From Pirellulales bacterium (GTDB taxonomy: Bacteria; Planctomycetota; Planctomycetia; Pirellulales; UBA1268): a stretch of 49,490 nucleotides of DNA. The DNA lies in the NCBI GenBank assembly GCA_016776925.1, contig JADHSL010000014.1, positions 1 to 49,490 of the forward strand, in the 5' to 3' direction. The position numbers and the translations under genes are program-made. The notes below the pieces were generated by a model. The model saw only the letters and a list, made by a program, of their open reading frames with translations. It ran no database searches and was not told the origin of the DNA. Of the stretch, positions 28,016 through 36,681 are shown piece by piece (position 1 is the stretch's first letter; every line of letters begins with the position of its first letter).

Positions 28016-29104
28016 TTGCAGACGCTTCACCAGTTTTCCAATACTGATGATTTAATCATTGAAGTACGGGAGGCACGGGGCACTACCGTGAAAAACAAAC
28101 AGATCGAAGAGCACCTCGCAGCCTTACCAATCAAGAGCCTTAAAGACACTTTGTCTCTCTCGGAGGTGACTTCCCACGATCAGGGAAGTACTCTTCTTTC
28201 GTTTCGTAATCAACTTTCTCTCCACGCGAATCGTCGTGCATCTGATGTTGTGATAACAACATTACAAACCCTCCTCAACACTGTGTGGAAAGCATGTTCG
28301 GCAGCTAGTGAACCTGCTGCCGATCCAGAAATAGTTCGTCGCCTACGAGTCACATCACGACGAGCACTGGTTGCTTTGTCTGTCTATTCGCCCTTATTAC
28401 CAAAAACACTCACCCGTTTTTTCAGACAACACCTCCGTGATTTACGGCAGGCTGCAGGAGTGACACGGGACTACGATGTCCTGTCGGATAGGTTGTATCA
28501 ACACCTTCCTCCGACGAGTCGCGTGGACGATTTGTTCGTACACCAACTTTTGCAATTGGTGGCAAAACAACAGAATGAGAATCGAAAATCAATTTGTTCC
28601 ATGCACTCAGAACTCTCGTCTTGGAACTGGCCATTGCGTGTCGCCACCGTCAAGAATCAAGTGCGACCAAAAAAAATGGTTTATCTAAAATTCATGCAAA
28701 ATCAAATCAAGGGATCGTGTACAAGGTTTTCAAAAGTTGCCAACTCAACTAAGAAAAATCCTTCACAACTTCATCGACTACGAATTGCAGGAAAAAAACT
28801 CCGTTATGCTCTTGAGTTCACGCCATTGGAATACATGAATTGTTCGCTTCGGGAGAGCAGGAAAACCCTCCAGAAAATGCAGAATAAACTTGGCGACTTT
28901 ACCGACCATACGGCTGCTTCAGAGATTTTGAAGCAATTTTCTAAAGAACCCCTAGCTGACGACATGTTATTTGTGATTCACAAGATGCAACGAGAGGAGC
29001 ACGAACTGGCAACTCTTTCGTGTCGGCAATTCTTTGGTTGGTGGACTGGAAAACGTCGTCGCTCTATGTACAAAAGATTAGAAAAGGCTCTCGATAATGG
29101 CTGA
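28016..29104 (+). CDS. CHAD domain protein
   Basis: 362 residues if it starts at TTG 28016 (GAGGG 11 nt upstream, inside the rpoC end); a GTG at 28088 is an alternative. Two CHAD half-repeats are visible: EIVRRLRVTSRRALVALSVY followed by LRDLRQAAGVTRDYDVL, and LHRLRIAGKKLRYALEF followed by QNKLGDFTDHTAA. These carry the conserved basic residues and histidines of the alpha-helical CHAD fold, which binds polyphosphate and other polyanions. No CYTH triphosphatase domain is attached. The gene starts 4 nt after rpoC and overlaps the next gene by 8 nt, so it is probably co-transcribed with RNA polymerase. Function in the cell is unknown; a link between polyphosphate and transcription is speculation. 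Confidence 0.85.
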   Translation: MQTLHQFSNTDDLIIEVREARGTTVKNKQIEEHLAALPIKSLKDTLSLSEVTSHDQGSTLLSFRNQLSLHANRRASDVVITTLQTLLNTVWKACSAASEPAADPEIVRRLRVTSRRALVALSVYSPLLPKTLTRFFRQHLRDLRQAAGVTRDYDVLSDRLYQHLPPTSRVDDLFVHQLLQLVAKQQNENRKSICSMHSELSSWNWPLRVATVKNQVRPKKMVYLKFMQNQIKGSCTRFSKVANSTKKNPSQLHRLRIAGKKLRYALEFTPLEYMNCSLRESRKTLQKMQNKLGDFTDHTAASEILKQFSKEPLADDMLFVIHKMQREEHELATLSCRQFFGWWTGKRRRSMYKRLEKALDNG

Positions 29105-30320
29105 TCGAAATACACGGAATTCAAAACAAGATGCACAAAGTCCCAAACTTCTGCACCGGCTTATCAACTCGACTGGTGTCCAGATCGGCATAGGCATTTG
29201 TGCAGCACTCCTTCTCTGGACCTGTTGCCGACTCGCTATACCAATGAAAAATAATCCGGCGTCACCAGCATCTAGCAGCACTTCCACTACTTCAGAAAAG
29301 AAGATTTCCCAGACACGGATCACGCCGGTTGCCTTTGAGACCACAAAAGTGGCGAGCAACGCATCCCCAGGCAACACACCCGAAGGAATGGCTTGGATTC
29401 CCGGTGGAACTTTTTCAATGGGATGCCTGGACCCTCGGGGGATACCATATGGTGGAGACAAACCGATGACAGACGCCCGGCCTATTCATGCAGTAACCAT
29501 AGATGGATTCTGGATCGACACGACAGAGGTTACCAATGAGCAGTTTAATGAGTTTGTCAAAGCAACTGAGTATGTAACTGTTGCAGAGATACCACCCCGA
29601 CCTGAAGATTTCCCAGGGGCACCGCCGGAAAATCTTGTTGCTGGTTCGATTGTATTCACACCACCAGACCGCCCTGTTCCGTTATCGAACCATCTTCAAT
29701 GGTGGGCATATGTGCCAGGAGCAAACTGGCGTCATCCTCTTGGTCCCAAATCAACAATAGAGGGTAAAGAAAATTTACCTGTTGTGCATGTCGCCTTTGA
29801 AGATGCTGTTGCCTATGCCAAATGGGCCGGAAAGCGGCTACCGACTGAAGCCGAGTGGGAATTTGCATCACGCGGAGGCATGACAGGAAATGTTTATCCG
29901 TGGGGCAATGAATTCCGTCCAGATGGAAAATGGATGGCGAATACATGGCAGGGTCAGTTTCCCACTCAAAACACTGCTAAGGATGGCTTCCCGGGCATTG
30001 CACCGGTTGGCAAGTATCCTCCAAACCAATACGGTTTATATGACGTGTCTGGTAATGTTTGGGAATGGTGCGCTGACTGGTATCGCCCGGACACCTATCA
30101 GAAACAGCAAAGTGGTGAATCCTCCGCAGTCAACCCGACTGGACCAAATGCGAGTTTTGACCCTCAGGAACCCGGCGTGGAAAAACGTATTCAGCGAGGT
30201 GGTTCCTTCCTTTGCACTGATCAATACTGCTCACGTTATATTCTCGGAACTCGAGGAAAAGGTGAAGTATCGAGTGGATGTAATCACGTAGGCTTTCGCT
30301 GTGTTCAGGACGCACGATAA
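29097..30320 (+). CDS. Formylglycine-generating enzyme (sulfatase-modifying factor)
   Basis: 407 residues. An N-terminal membrane anchor or uncleaved signal (about 28-45) is followed by a low-complexity Ser/Thr linker, then the FGE fold from MAWIPGGTFSMG onwards, with IDTTEVTNEQFNEFV, RLPTEAEWEFASRGG and VWEWCADWY. RGGSFLCTDQYCSRY contains both copper-binding active-site cysteines, C373 and C378, spaced as in human FGE (C336/C341), and GFRCV closes the domain. Having both cysteines marks it as a true FGE rather than a generic C-type-lectin-like SUMF domain protein. It oxidises the sulfatase motif cysteine to formylglycine, as needed by the sulfatase at 1-302. It overlaps the CHAD gene by 8 nt. 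Confidence 0.92.
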   Translation: MADRNTRNSKQDAQSPKLLHRLINSTGVQIGIGICAALLLWTCCRLAIPMKNNPASPASSSTSTTSEKKISQTRITPVAFETTKVASNASPGNTPEGMAWIPGGTFSMGCLDPRGIPYGGDKPMTDARPIHAVTIDGFWIDTTEVTNEQFNEFVKATEYVTVAEIPPRPEDFPGAPPENLVAGSIVFTPPDRPVPLSNHLQWWAYVPGANWRHPLGPKSTIEGKENLPVVHVAFEDAVAYAKWAGKRLPTEAEWEFASRGGMTGNVYPWGNEFRPDGKWMANTWQGQFPTQNTAKDGFPGIAPVGKYPPNQYGLYDVSGNVWEWCADWYRPDTYQKQQSGESSAVNPTGPNASFDPQEPGVEKRIQRGGSFLCTDQYCSRYILGTRGKGEVSSGCNHVGFRCVQDAR

Positions 30321-30322
30321 CC

Positions 30323-30378
30323 CATAACAAGTCATGCAAATCGCAATAGCGTCTTTGTGGCAGCTCGTTATGTTTTTT
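30323..30378 (+). terminator. Candidate terminator of the rpoBC-CHAD-FGE transcript
   Basis: CATAACAAG 30323-30331 pairs (8 of 9) with CTCGTTATG 30364-30372, followed by six T. The long loop folds into CAAA/TTTG and CGC/GCG stems. It overlaps the stop of the convergent polX gene. Confidence 0.45.
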
Positions 30379-32116
30379 GTAATATTTCCTTGAGCGCTGA
30401 GAGTGGCCGGGTGTTGACCACATCTCCTGCTTCCAAACCAGCCCTTCTTGCCTGAAGTATGCCACATCGCATCACATCAAGTCCCGTAGTTGTATGGGCA
30501 TCTGTCGATATAGCGAGCTTTACTCCAGCTTCCTTTGCTGCAGCAGAAAGATGGTCATCAAGGTCCAATCGCCATGGGTTCGCATTGATCTCAAGGCATG
30601 TTGTATTTTCTGCGGCTGCGTCGATAACACGTTGCAAATCGACTTTGTAAGCGGGACGTCGATTAATCAGGCGACCAGTTGGATGACCAATACAATTCAC
30701 ATATGGATGACAAATCGCATCCAGAAGACGATCCGTGATTTGTTCCTGTGACTGCTGCTGACCATAGTGGAGGCTCGCAACGACCCAATCAGCATGTGAA
30801 AGGACATCATCTGGTAAATCGAGCCCCCCTTTCTCCAGAATATCAACCTCGATTCCTTTCAGAACAACGAGGGATGGTGATCCATCTCTTGCTAGGGATT
30901 CATTTAAGCAATCGATTTCTTCCCACTGCTCATAGAGTCTTTTTGCATCAAGCCCTCGAGCCATTGTCACTCTTTTACTGTGATCCGTGATCGCGATATA
31001 ACTCAATCCACGATCAACCGCTGCAGCTGCCATTTCAGCTAGCGTCGCTTCACCATCTGTCGCAGTGGTATGCATATGAAGATCACCACAGATATCTGTC
31101 AGTGTAATCAGTTTTGGGAGCTCGCCGTTTTCAGATAATTCAAATTCGCCACGATCTTCACGAAGCTCGGGAGGAATCCAGTCGAGGCCTACGGCCTTAT
31201 AAATGTCTTTCTCACTTTTTCCTGCAAGGATCTTTCCATCAGTTTGATTGAGTTCAGTTACACCATACTCATTGATAGAGAGACCAAGTTTCTTGGCTCG
31301 ACTCCGTAGTCGGATATTGTGTTCCTTTGATCCTGTGAAATACTGCCATGCAGCACCAAATGATTTTTTTTCTACGACACGCATATCGACCTGAATTCCA
31401 TGCGGGCCTCGGATACTCGTTTTTGTGTCCCCTCGTACAATCGAATGATCTGTATGTTCCCATGCGAGAAAGTGGTCCATGACCTCGTTTGGTTTACGAC
31501 TTTCAACAAGAAGATCAATATCACCGACTGTCTCTCTACCACGCCGCCAACTCCCTGCTGCCTCAATCCGTTGAACTGCCGGACACTCTTTCATCCATTG
31601 AATCAAAAGGCAAACGATCTGATCTGCTTCATCCCAAAGTAGTCTTGAGTTATCTGGATTCTGAGCAAAGGCAATATTGGAGAGGATCGACTGCTCAGTC
31701 TTTTCCCCGAACCCTTTGAGAAGACTGACTCTACCCTCTTGGCAGGCTACCTCTAAATCTTTCAGTGACTCTAACTCCAGCGATGCCATCAATAGCTTTA
31801 CTTTTTTCGGGCCAAGGCCTGGTACTCGCATAAGATCAAAAACGACCTTGGGTACCTCTTCCTCCAACTGCTTAAGCATTGGCAACTGGCCGCTGTCCAA
31901 CAACGTTTCCAATTTTTGAGCTAGATCTTTACCGATACCATCAAGCTCAAGAAAAGAGCGGTCACTCGCATCTCGAATTGATGTAAGCGGCTCTACTATT
32001 CCCTGGACTAATCGGGCGGCATTTCTATAGGCCCGGACGCGGAAGACATTACTTCCCTGATACTCCAGGAGATCAGCCACATGGTCAAAAATTGACGCAA
32101 TCTCGGCATTTGTCAC
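30368..32116 (-). CDS. polX: DNA polymerase/3'-5' exonuclease PolX
   Basis: 582 residues from GTG 32116, which lies 8 nt after the stop of the upstream gene; the open frame continues into that gene to 32281, but the extra part is not PolX-like. Order of domains: N-terminal helix-hairpin region (IFDHVADLLEYQGSNVFRVR; VPGLGPKKVKLL), the nucleotidyltransferase core with GSWRRGRETVGDIDLL (two catalytic aspartates) and QVDMRVV (third aspartate), the YFTGSKEHNIRLR thumb, and a PHP phosphoesterase domain (DLHMHTTATDGEA, ITDHS, GHPTGR, STDAH). It fits bacterial family X repair polymerases (about 570 residues) acting in base excision repair. No strong ribosome binding site is seen, suggesting coupling to the upstream gene. 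Confidence 0.95.
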   Translation of the reverse strand: MTNAEIASIFDHVADLLEYQGSNVFRVRAYRNAARLVQGIVEPLTSIRDASDRSFLELDGIGKDLAQKLETLLDSGQLPMLKQLEEEVPKVVFDLMRVPGLGPKKVKLLMASLELESLKDLEVACQEGRVSLLKGFGEKTEQSILSNIAFAQNPDNSRLLWDEADQIVCLLIQWMKECPAVQRIEAAGSWRRGRETVGDIDLLVESRKPNEVMDHFLAWEHTDHSIVRGDTKTSIRGPHGIQVDMRVVEKKSFGAAWQYFTGSKEHNIRLRSRAKKLGLSINEYGVTELNQTDGKILAGKSEKDIYKAVGLDWIPPELREDRGEFELSENGELPKLITLTDICGDLHMHTTATDGEATLAEMAAAAVDRGLSYIAITDHSKRVTMARGLDAKRLYEQWEEIDCLNESLARDGSPSLVVLKGIEVDILEKGGLDLPDDVLSHADWVVASLHYGQQQSQEQITDRLLDAICHPYVNCIGHPTGRLINRRPAYKVDLQRVIDAAAENTTCLEINANPWRLDLDDHLSAAAKEAGVKLAISTDAHTTTGLDVMRCGILQARRAGLEAGDVVNTRPLSALKEILQKT

Positions 32117-32124
32117 GATTGAGG

Positions 32125-33267
32125 CTACTGAGCGGTTGTTGGAAGGGCTGCAGTCGGATACGTCGACTGCCACCCCTGAGCATACGCCCCGGAAGGCACT
32201 TTCGTGAATGCTGGTTGCCAAGAATTTTGATTTTGAAGTTTGCGTGCCTGGAATGGCATTTTTTGGCTTGCTGGCTTCCATGAAGTCGTATGACCTGTCG
32301 GCTCCAGAAGTTTTGGAAATGCTCTGGTAGATGTTGTCGGTCCATTACCTGGGAGTACCGGCATATCACTATTACCCTGCAATGGTGTTCCATACGAGTT
32401 TCGGATAGTACTCGTTGAACTGTTTGTTGCTGGTGGAATTGGCCGCAAAGATGGTGAAGGAACAGTTGCACCAAAATTGGGTGAACTCGAAGTACTGGAG
32501 TCTCGAGATAACTCTGGAATTGGTTTCAATGAAGGTGCCGGAGTTAATGCTGGCGGACTCGTGAGTTGCGGCTGAACAGGATTCTGTTGCGTGGGTGCAT
32601 AATTTCCACTTTGCGGCACTATTTGTTGCTGGTACGTACTACTGGGAGCCGCTGGTGGCAAAACTGGTTGCTGAGTTGGAACTGTTGGTGACGCTGCCGT
32701 TCCAGCAGCGCCCCAAGCTTGAGGAGTTGTTTGTGACGGAGTCGCGAAGGGACTTGCAGCTACACCAACTGGTCCTGGAACAGTTCCGGCAACAGCTGTG
32801 GCACCTGCGCCCGGCTGTACTTGAACGTACTTCGTTGTATAGACAGCTCGATATTGAGTTACGGGGACACTTACTGCCTTTTGAACGTAGCTCGTCACCT
32901 GCTCCATACATTCAACCGGACATCCTGTGCAGGGATCAATCTCACATGAAGGCCGATAACAGGTTACAGGCACGCATTGATATTGAGTCTGATACGTCGT
33001 TTCTGGGACATAACTAACCTGCTGCGTAGGAACCATAACCGGCTGAGGTGGAGGTGCAGGTGCAGCTACGATAGCTGGTGCCACGATAGGCGTTACCGGC
33101 GGAGGTGCTGGAACTGGTGCCACGGCATATGCAGGAACAGCCGTTTTGAAACAACCACAACCTGAAAAAAGTCCGGAAAGACAACATTGTGCCCGAACGG
33201 GGCCTTGGTCACCAATCAATATTCCGGTGAAAAAAAACACGATTATTAAAACACGCGGCAAACGCAT
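32125..33267 (-). CDS. Secreted proline-rich, cysteine-containing protein of unknown function
   Basis: 380 residues from ATG 33267, with AAGGAG 6 nt upstream. A signal peptide (residues 1-25, ending near VRAQ) is followed by a cysteine-rich start (CCLSGLFSGCGCFK), a long Pro/Ala/Val segment (PAPPPVTPIVAPAIVAAPAP), and a Tyr/Thr/Cys block (TTYQTQYQCVPVTCYRPSCE; CTGCPVECMEQVTSYVQK) in which YxTxY and PVTQYR patterns recur. The C-terminal half is Ser/Pro/Thr/Gln-rich and probably disordered. Such proteins are frequent in planctomycetes and may belong to the cell surface; no enzyme motif is visible. polX follows after 8 nt. Confidence 0.8.
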   Translation of the reverse strand: MRLPRVLIIVFFFTGILIGDQGPVRAQCCLSGLFSGCGCFKTAVPAYAVAPVPAPPPVTPIVAPAIVAAPAPPPQPVMVPTQQVSYVPETTYQTQYQCVPVTCYRPSCEIDPCTGCPVECMEQVTSYVQKAVSVPVTQYRAVYTTKYVQVQPGAGATAVAGTVPGPVGVAASPFATPSQTTPQAWGAAGTAASPTVPTQQPVLPPAAPSSTYQQQIVPQSGNYAPTQQNPVQPQLTSPPALTPAPSLKPIPELSRDSSTSSSPNFGATVPSPSLRPIPPATNSSTSTIRNSYGTPLQGNSDMPVLPGNGPTTSTRAFPKLLEPTGHTTSWKPASQKMPFQARKLQNQNSWQPAFTKVPSGAYAQGWQSTYPTAALPTTAQ

Positions 33268-33490
33268 CACACTCTCCTTAAAGTCTGGTGTGACAGGCTG
33301 GGCAAATAACCCTTTAATCCTGACAACACTCTTACCTTAGGTTGCGATCGTGAACCGCCGCTCCATAAAAATATCGTTTTGTTCCCTAAATTTTCTCATC
33401 TGCCGCAGCATATCTGGTCCAGCCGTTTTTATTGATACAAACAGGCAGCTTTACCTCTCTTCAACCTCCATCGCCAGTATCTTGCTGTCT

Positions 33491-34117
33491 CTATTTCGCA
33501 GAAAGCGTTGTTCGGTACTGGCGTTCATAGTGGTCATAAAGCTCAAAAAAAGACTCTCTTAAATTACCGGAATGCCGCTGAAAAACATCTTTGAGCATTG
33601 CATCATTAAATTCAATAGTCTCAGTTCCAGAGAATTTTGCAAGAAGTTCTTGAACCAGCCCGTGGAATGTTTTTTCATCCACTTCTGTATTGAGAAGTAC
33701 CGGCCAGTTATTCCACCACGTTCTATGGTGAACAGTCACGACTACACGAATGCCACGGAAGTCTGCAAGCCTACACAGAAACCAACCCAAAAAACCAAGC
33801 CGCTCCCAGCTATCAATAGAAACAAGGCTATACTTCGGATTGATTATGGCAAAAACCCTCATAACGCCTATTGCATCAAGCCAAGAACACATCCGAAGAC
33901 AGTGAACTTGAAGCCCTTGTCTTTGCGCTGCAGAGGCAAGATGGCTGAGTATCGTTGATTTCCCAGTGCCGTGTGGCCCACAAATAATCGCACGATTATC
34001 TGTGTCATAAAGCCTTAGAAACAGAGAATTAAGAGATGTATCTGTCGAGTGCCATGGTATTGCACCTGGCCTAACAAAACGTGTGGAGAACGGATTTTGA
34101 AATACTGTTGGACCCAT
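33491..34117 (-). CDS. P-loop ATPase, planctomycete-type orphan
   Basis: 208 residues. A Walker A motif GPHGTGKS lies at 47-54; the hydrophobic stretch YSLVSIDSWERLG is a likely Walker B. The start NPFSTRFVRPGAIPW looks like a conserved arm. In general build it resembles AAA/ExeA-like sensor ATPases, but no second AAA motif is certain. Its ATG directly follows the TAA of the upstream gene, so it is the last gene of a three-gene operon with an arrestin-like candidate and a DUF3592-like membrane protein. Role unknown. Confidence 0.8.
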   Translation of the reverse strand: MGPTVFQNPFSTRFVRPGAIPWHSTDTSLNSLFLRLYDTDNRAIICGPHGTGKSTILSHLASAAQRQGLQVHCLRMCSWLDAIGVMRVFAIINPKYSLVSIDSWERLGFLGWFLCRLADFRGIRVVVTVHHRTWWNNWPVLLNTEVDEKTFHGLVQELLAKFSGTETIEFNDAMLKDVFQRHSGNLRESFFELYDHYERQYRTTLSAK

Positions 34118-34624
34118 TTATTTCTCGATTTTGACTGGAAGCTGTACTACTGGAACGCTTCCTAGAAAAAAAATATGCTCCGAGACAAAGTCTCGGCCAC
34201 TCCGAAAAAAAATACGAATGCGAACACACCATCGAATTTTCACAATAATTCCTTCGTATGATAAGGGACTATGTGGGAGGTCTGTTGAAAGAGCTCCTGT
34301 CAAATGATCTGTACTCAATGACGCTGGTGACGTTTGAGTACCGTCTTTTCGCTTATCAATTTGAATTCGTTCAAAGAAAACAACGCCCAGATCTTCTTCA
34401 CCTTTTCCTTCCGTGTACCAGACAACTGATCGCTCAACAGCAGAAATACTATGCGACTCTATACCATCTACAGTGTAATGAGCTCGAAGCTGATCTCCCC
34501 CACCATATTGAATGGTTCCATGATTAAACGTAACACTAATCCGAGGATTCTGCTGAATGCGATAGGAACCAAACGTGTTCTGGTCCATTTGTTTTGATTC
34601 TATCATCGTTACAATTTTCCTCAT
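34118..34624 (-). CDS. Unknown protein, possible arrestin-like beta-sandwich
   Basis: 168 residues; the ATG overlaps the TGA of the upstream gene (ATGA). Another ATG six codons on (34606) has GAGGA upstream. No signal peptide or membrane segment. It alternates hydrophobic and charged residues as in a beta-sandwich, and the run SPLSYEGIIVKIRWCVRIRI, together with a final FFLGSVPVVQLP, resembles the second half of an arrestin N domain (Leu/Pro-x-Ser-Tyr-x-Gly followed by a strand ending in V-R-V). Fold assignment is inference by eye. Its place between a membrane protein and an ATPase suggests a complex. Confidence 0.6.
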   Translation of the reverse strand: MRKIVTMIESKQMDQNTFGSYRIQQNPRISVTFNHGTIQYGGGDQLRAHYTVDGIESHSISAVERSVVWYTEGKGEEDLGVVFFERIQIDKRKDGTQTSPASLSTDHLTGALSTDLPHSPLSYEGIIVKIRWCVRIRIFFRSGRDFVSEHIFFLGSVPVVQLPVKIEK

Positions 34625-35958
34625 GTCCGTGTCTGGACTATCGCTTTCTTCCCATCGATTGAAATAATTTCAGCCGGGAATACCACTACTGGAAAAACTC
34701 TTACGAGTGCTGGCCAATGCTCCGGCACGCCACGCAACACGAGTCGCCAGCTCACCGTATTGTGAGTCGAAGAAAAAGAATGCATGGCTTTACTTGGTAA
34801 TTGCAACTGTACTTCTGCTTCAAACGGTGTGCCTGACAGCGGCTCGACATTGTTCCAGCGACGAATAAGTGATTGCCATACAACCTGCCGCTCTGTTCTG
34901 ACATCGGTCCCTTGACGGAACGTCGCCTGCTCTTCCAACTCAAGAAAAAGCTCTAATCTACGAAAGGAAACTGAGCCGGCCTGTGACAAAAGAACCTGGT
35001 ATTGATTTCCAGGGCGTAAGGGATGACCCGAAATCTCAACATGGGTTGGGCCGATAGCCGTAAAAAAAAGAAGCTGCCTAAAAAAAAGGACTATTGAAGC
35101 CAAACCAACAATCGTAAAAGGTGCGAGGAGCCCCAGAAGCCATACGTCTGCCCGACCTCCGGCTATATCAATCCCAACATTTACTGCTAACAGAATAACA
35201 ACGACATTCCATAATCCTGAAAAAAGTCCGGCCCCTATTAAAGACCATGCCTCAGGACTCTCTGTCGGCAAGCGAAACCGCAACATTGTGCCTGGAGAAT
35301 TAACCAGATTGTCACATGCAGGAATTGTTGGAAAACCTACCGTTTCTGGAATTGGGCTGGCTAACGTTTCTAAAATTCGGCCAAACTGTGCAGCCTGACG
35401 CTCCTCCGAACGGCCCCAGGATTTTAATGAATGAAGCAGGCCCGTTATGCCAAAGGCAACAAGAGCACCCGGCAGCAAAAGAGCTAAGAGCCAAAGCCAC
35501 CAACTATAACCCTGCTTGAGCACAACTGTTTCAATGTCATCTGGGTCGTACCAGCAACGCAGTTGACCACCAAGCTCCCAGGCGTCTAACTCATGAAGCG
35601 CGAATGCTCTCGTTTCGCTCGTTTCTGAAGAATGAACTGTATTCCACGACTCGACATTTTCTCCTTCAACTTCATACTGAACCAATAATGCTGGTCGCCA
35701 TGAATACTTTGCTCCTCCAAATACATCTCGAAGCGTATGACGTGCTAAGCCCTTTCCAATGAGCCGACCATTTACTTCTATGAACTGGTTATTAATTCTC
35801 CATTCAGGAACAGCGACACCAGTAAGCATCAATACGCCAATTGTAAGTCCGGCTACCAGCAAAACTGTGTGATAAATTCCTTCACCCAGTGAACCCCAAG
35901 CGGGCAGGCCGGTACGACGATTTCCGCGTTTCTTACTGAAGAATGTAGGCAGCCTCAC
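34621..35958 (-). CDS. DUF3592-like membrane protein
   Basis: 445 residues from GTG 35958, preceded by GGAG at 8 nt; a TTG at 35997, also with GGAG upstream, would add 13 residues. One membrane helix near the N-terminus (VLLVAGLTIGVLMLTGVAVP) is followed by an extracytoplasmic domain typical of DUF3592 (ALLVQYEVEGE, then LRCWYDPDDIETVVL), a second helix (WLWLLALLLPGALVAFGITG) and two more around residues 245-310. The C-terminal 120 residues form a beta-rich domain ending SWRLVLRGVPEHWPALVRVF and FPVVVFP, which again looks arrestin-like. First gene of the three-gene operon. Function unknown; topology and fold are inferred. Confidence 0.75.
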   Translation of the reverse strand: MRLPTFFSKKRGNRRTGLPAWGSLGEGIYHTVLLVAGLTIGVLMLTGVAVPEWRINNQFIEVNGRLIGKGLARHTLRDVFGGAKYSWRPALLVQYEVEGENVESWNTVHSSETSETRAFALHELDAWELGGQLRCWYDPDDIETVVLKQGYSWWLWLLALLLPGALVAFGITGLLHSLKSWGRSEERQAAQFGRILETLASPIPETVGFPTIPACDNLVNSPGTMLRFRLPTESPEAWSLIGAGLFSGLWNVVVILLAVNVGIDIAGGRADVWLLGLLAPFTIVGLASIVLFFRQLLFFTAIGPTHVEISGHPLRPGNQYQVLLSQAGSVSFRRLELFLELEEQATFRQGTDVRTERQVVWQSLIRRWNNVEPLSGTPFEAEVQLQLPSKAMHSFSSTHNTVSWRLVLRGVPEHWPALVRVFPVVVFPAEIISIDGKKAIVQTRT

Positions 35959-36114
35959 AAATATTTCTCCGGACAGCCCAGAGGTCGACTCGAACAAGCG
36001 AGGACTCTCCGCTTACGCTGATTACGCAGGACGATCATCACAATCCTCCATACGTGTTAGGAGTCAGACCGGGTCTCATAAACCGCCCCAACATTTCTGT
36101 TGAGAAACAACTCT

Positions 36115-36417
36115 TTAGAGCGTGTTCGACACTGCCCTGCTTCGAGTTACAACAATATCATCACCCGACTGTTGTTTTCGGAAAAAACCAATTTTCTCGA
36201 GAGCTTTATAGACTTCTTCAAGAGTCTTTTCACCAAAATTGGAAATACTCAACAAATCCGATCGAGTACAGTTAAGAAGATCATGCACTGTAAAAATGCC
36301 TTTCTCCTCCAGACAGTTTGTCGTTCGAACAGATAGTCCAATTTCAGCAGTACTCATCTCTAACTTCTCAGAGAGTTCGTCTGATTGGGTCAAACTTTTG
36401 TATGGAATGCGTGGCAT
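36115..36417 (-). CDS. Stand-alone homologue of the RNA polymerase alpha C-terminal domain
   Basis: 100 residues from ATG 36417 with GGAGG 6 nt upstream. Residues 22-80 match the alpha-CTD: E-I-G-L-S-V-R-T-T-N-C-L, then IFTVHDLLN and LLSISNFGEKTLEEV, ending with a short helix. Residues equivalent to E. coli R265, N268, C269, G296 and K298, which contact the UP element or its fold, are kept (R31, N34, C35, G62, K64). There is no alpha N-terminal domain. It may bind DNA upstream of promoters or compete with alpha for activators. It lies 156 nt upstream of the DUF3592-like operon on the same strand and divergent from uvrD. Confidence 0.85.
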   Translation of the reverse strand: MPRIPYKSLTQSDELSEKLEMSTAEIGLSVRTTNCLEEKGIFTVHDLLNCTRSDLLSISNFGEKTLEEVYKALEKIGFFRKQQSGDDIVVTRSRAVSNTL

Positions 36418-36497
36418 GGGGTCCCTCCCGTGCAATTAAGTTTTTTATGACTTAGGCCTGCCAAAATTTTTGCCTGAAAGTCTATTTTAAGTTTATA

Positions 36498-36519
36498 GCG
36501 TTAGCCTACATTCTAACGC
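36498..36519. promoter_or_regulatory. Perfect inverted repeat between alpha-CTD gene and uvrD
   Basis: GCGTTAG-N8-CTAACGC, two 7-bp arms with an 8-nt centre, lies 80 nt before the alpha-CTD start and 162 nt before uvrD. Size and symmetry fit a dimeric repressor operator; it could equally form an RNA hairpin. No other copy was noticed in the window. Confidence 0.45.
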
Positions 36520-36681
36520 ACCGGCACGTTGCAGGAAGATTTTATCTTTCCAACAATCCGGTAGTCTACTGAATATACTCAAAATAAATCTGTTTCGACT
36601 ACTGCCCCGGTGTTGTGAAGTCTGTTTCTTCACGCCAGCGGGCTTGAAATTCCTACCAAAGCCTTTTTTCCACAGGTAGCG

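Noticed and set aside
32117-32281. N-terminal extension of PolX
   Set aside because: It overlaps the end of the secreted proline-rich gene in another frame and adds residues without PolX similarity; GTG 32116 fits the family start.
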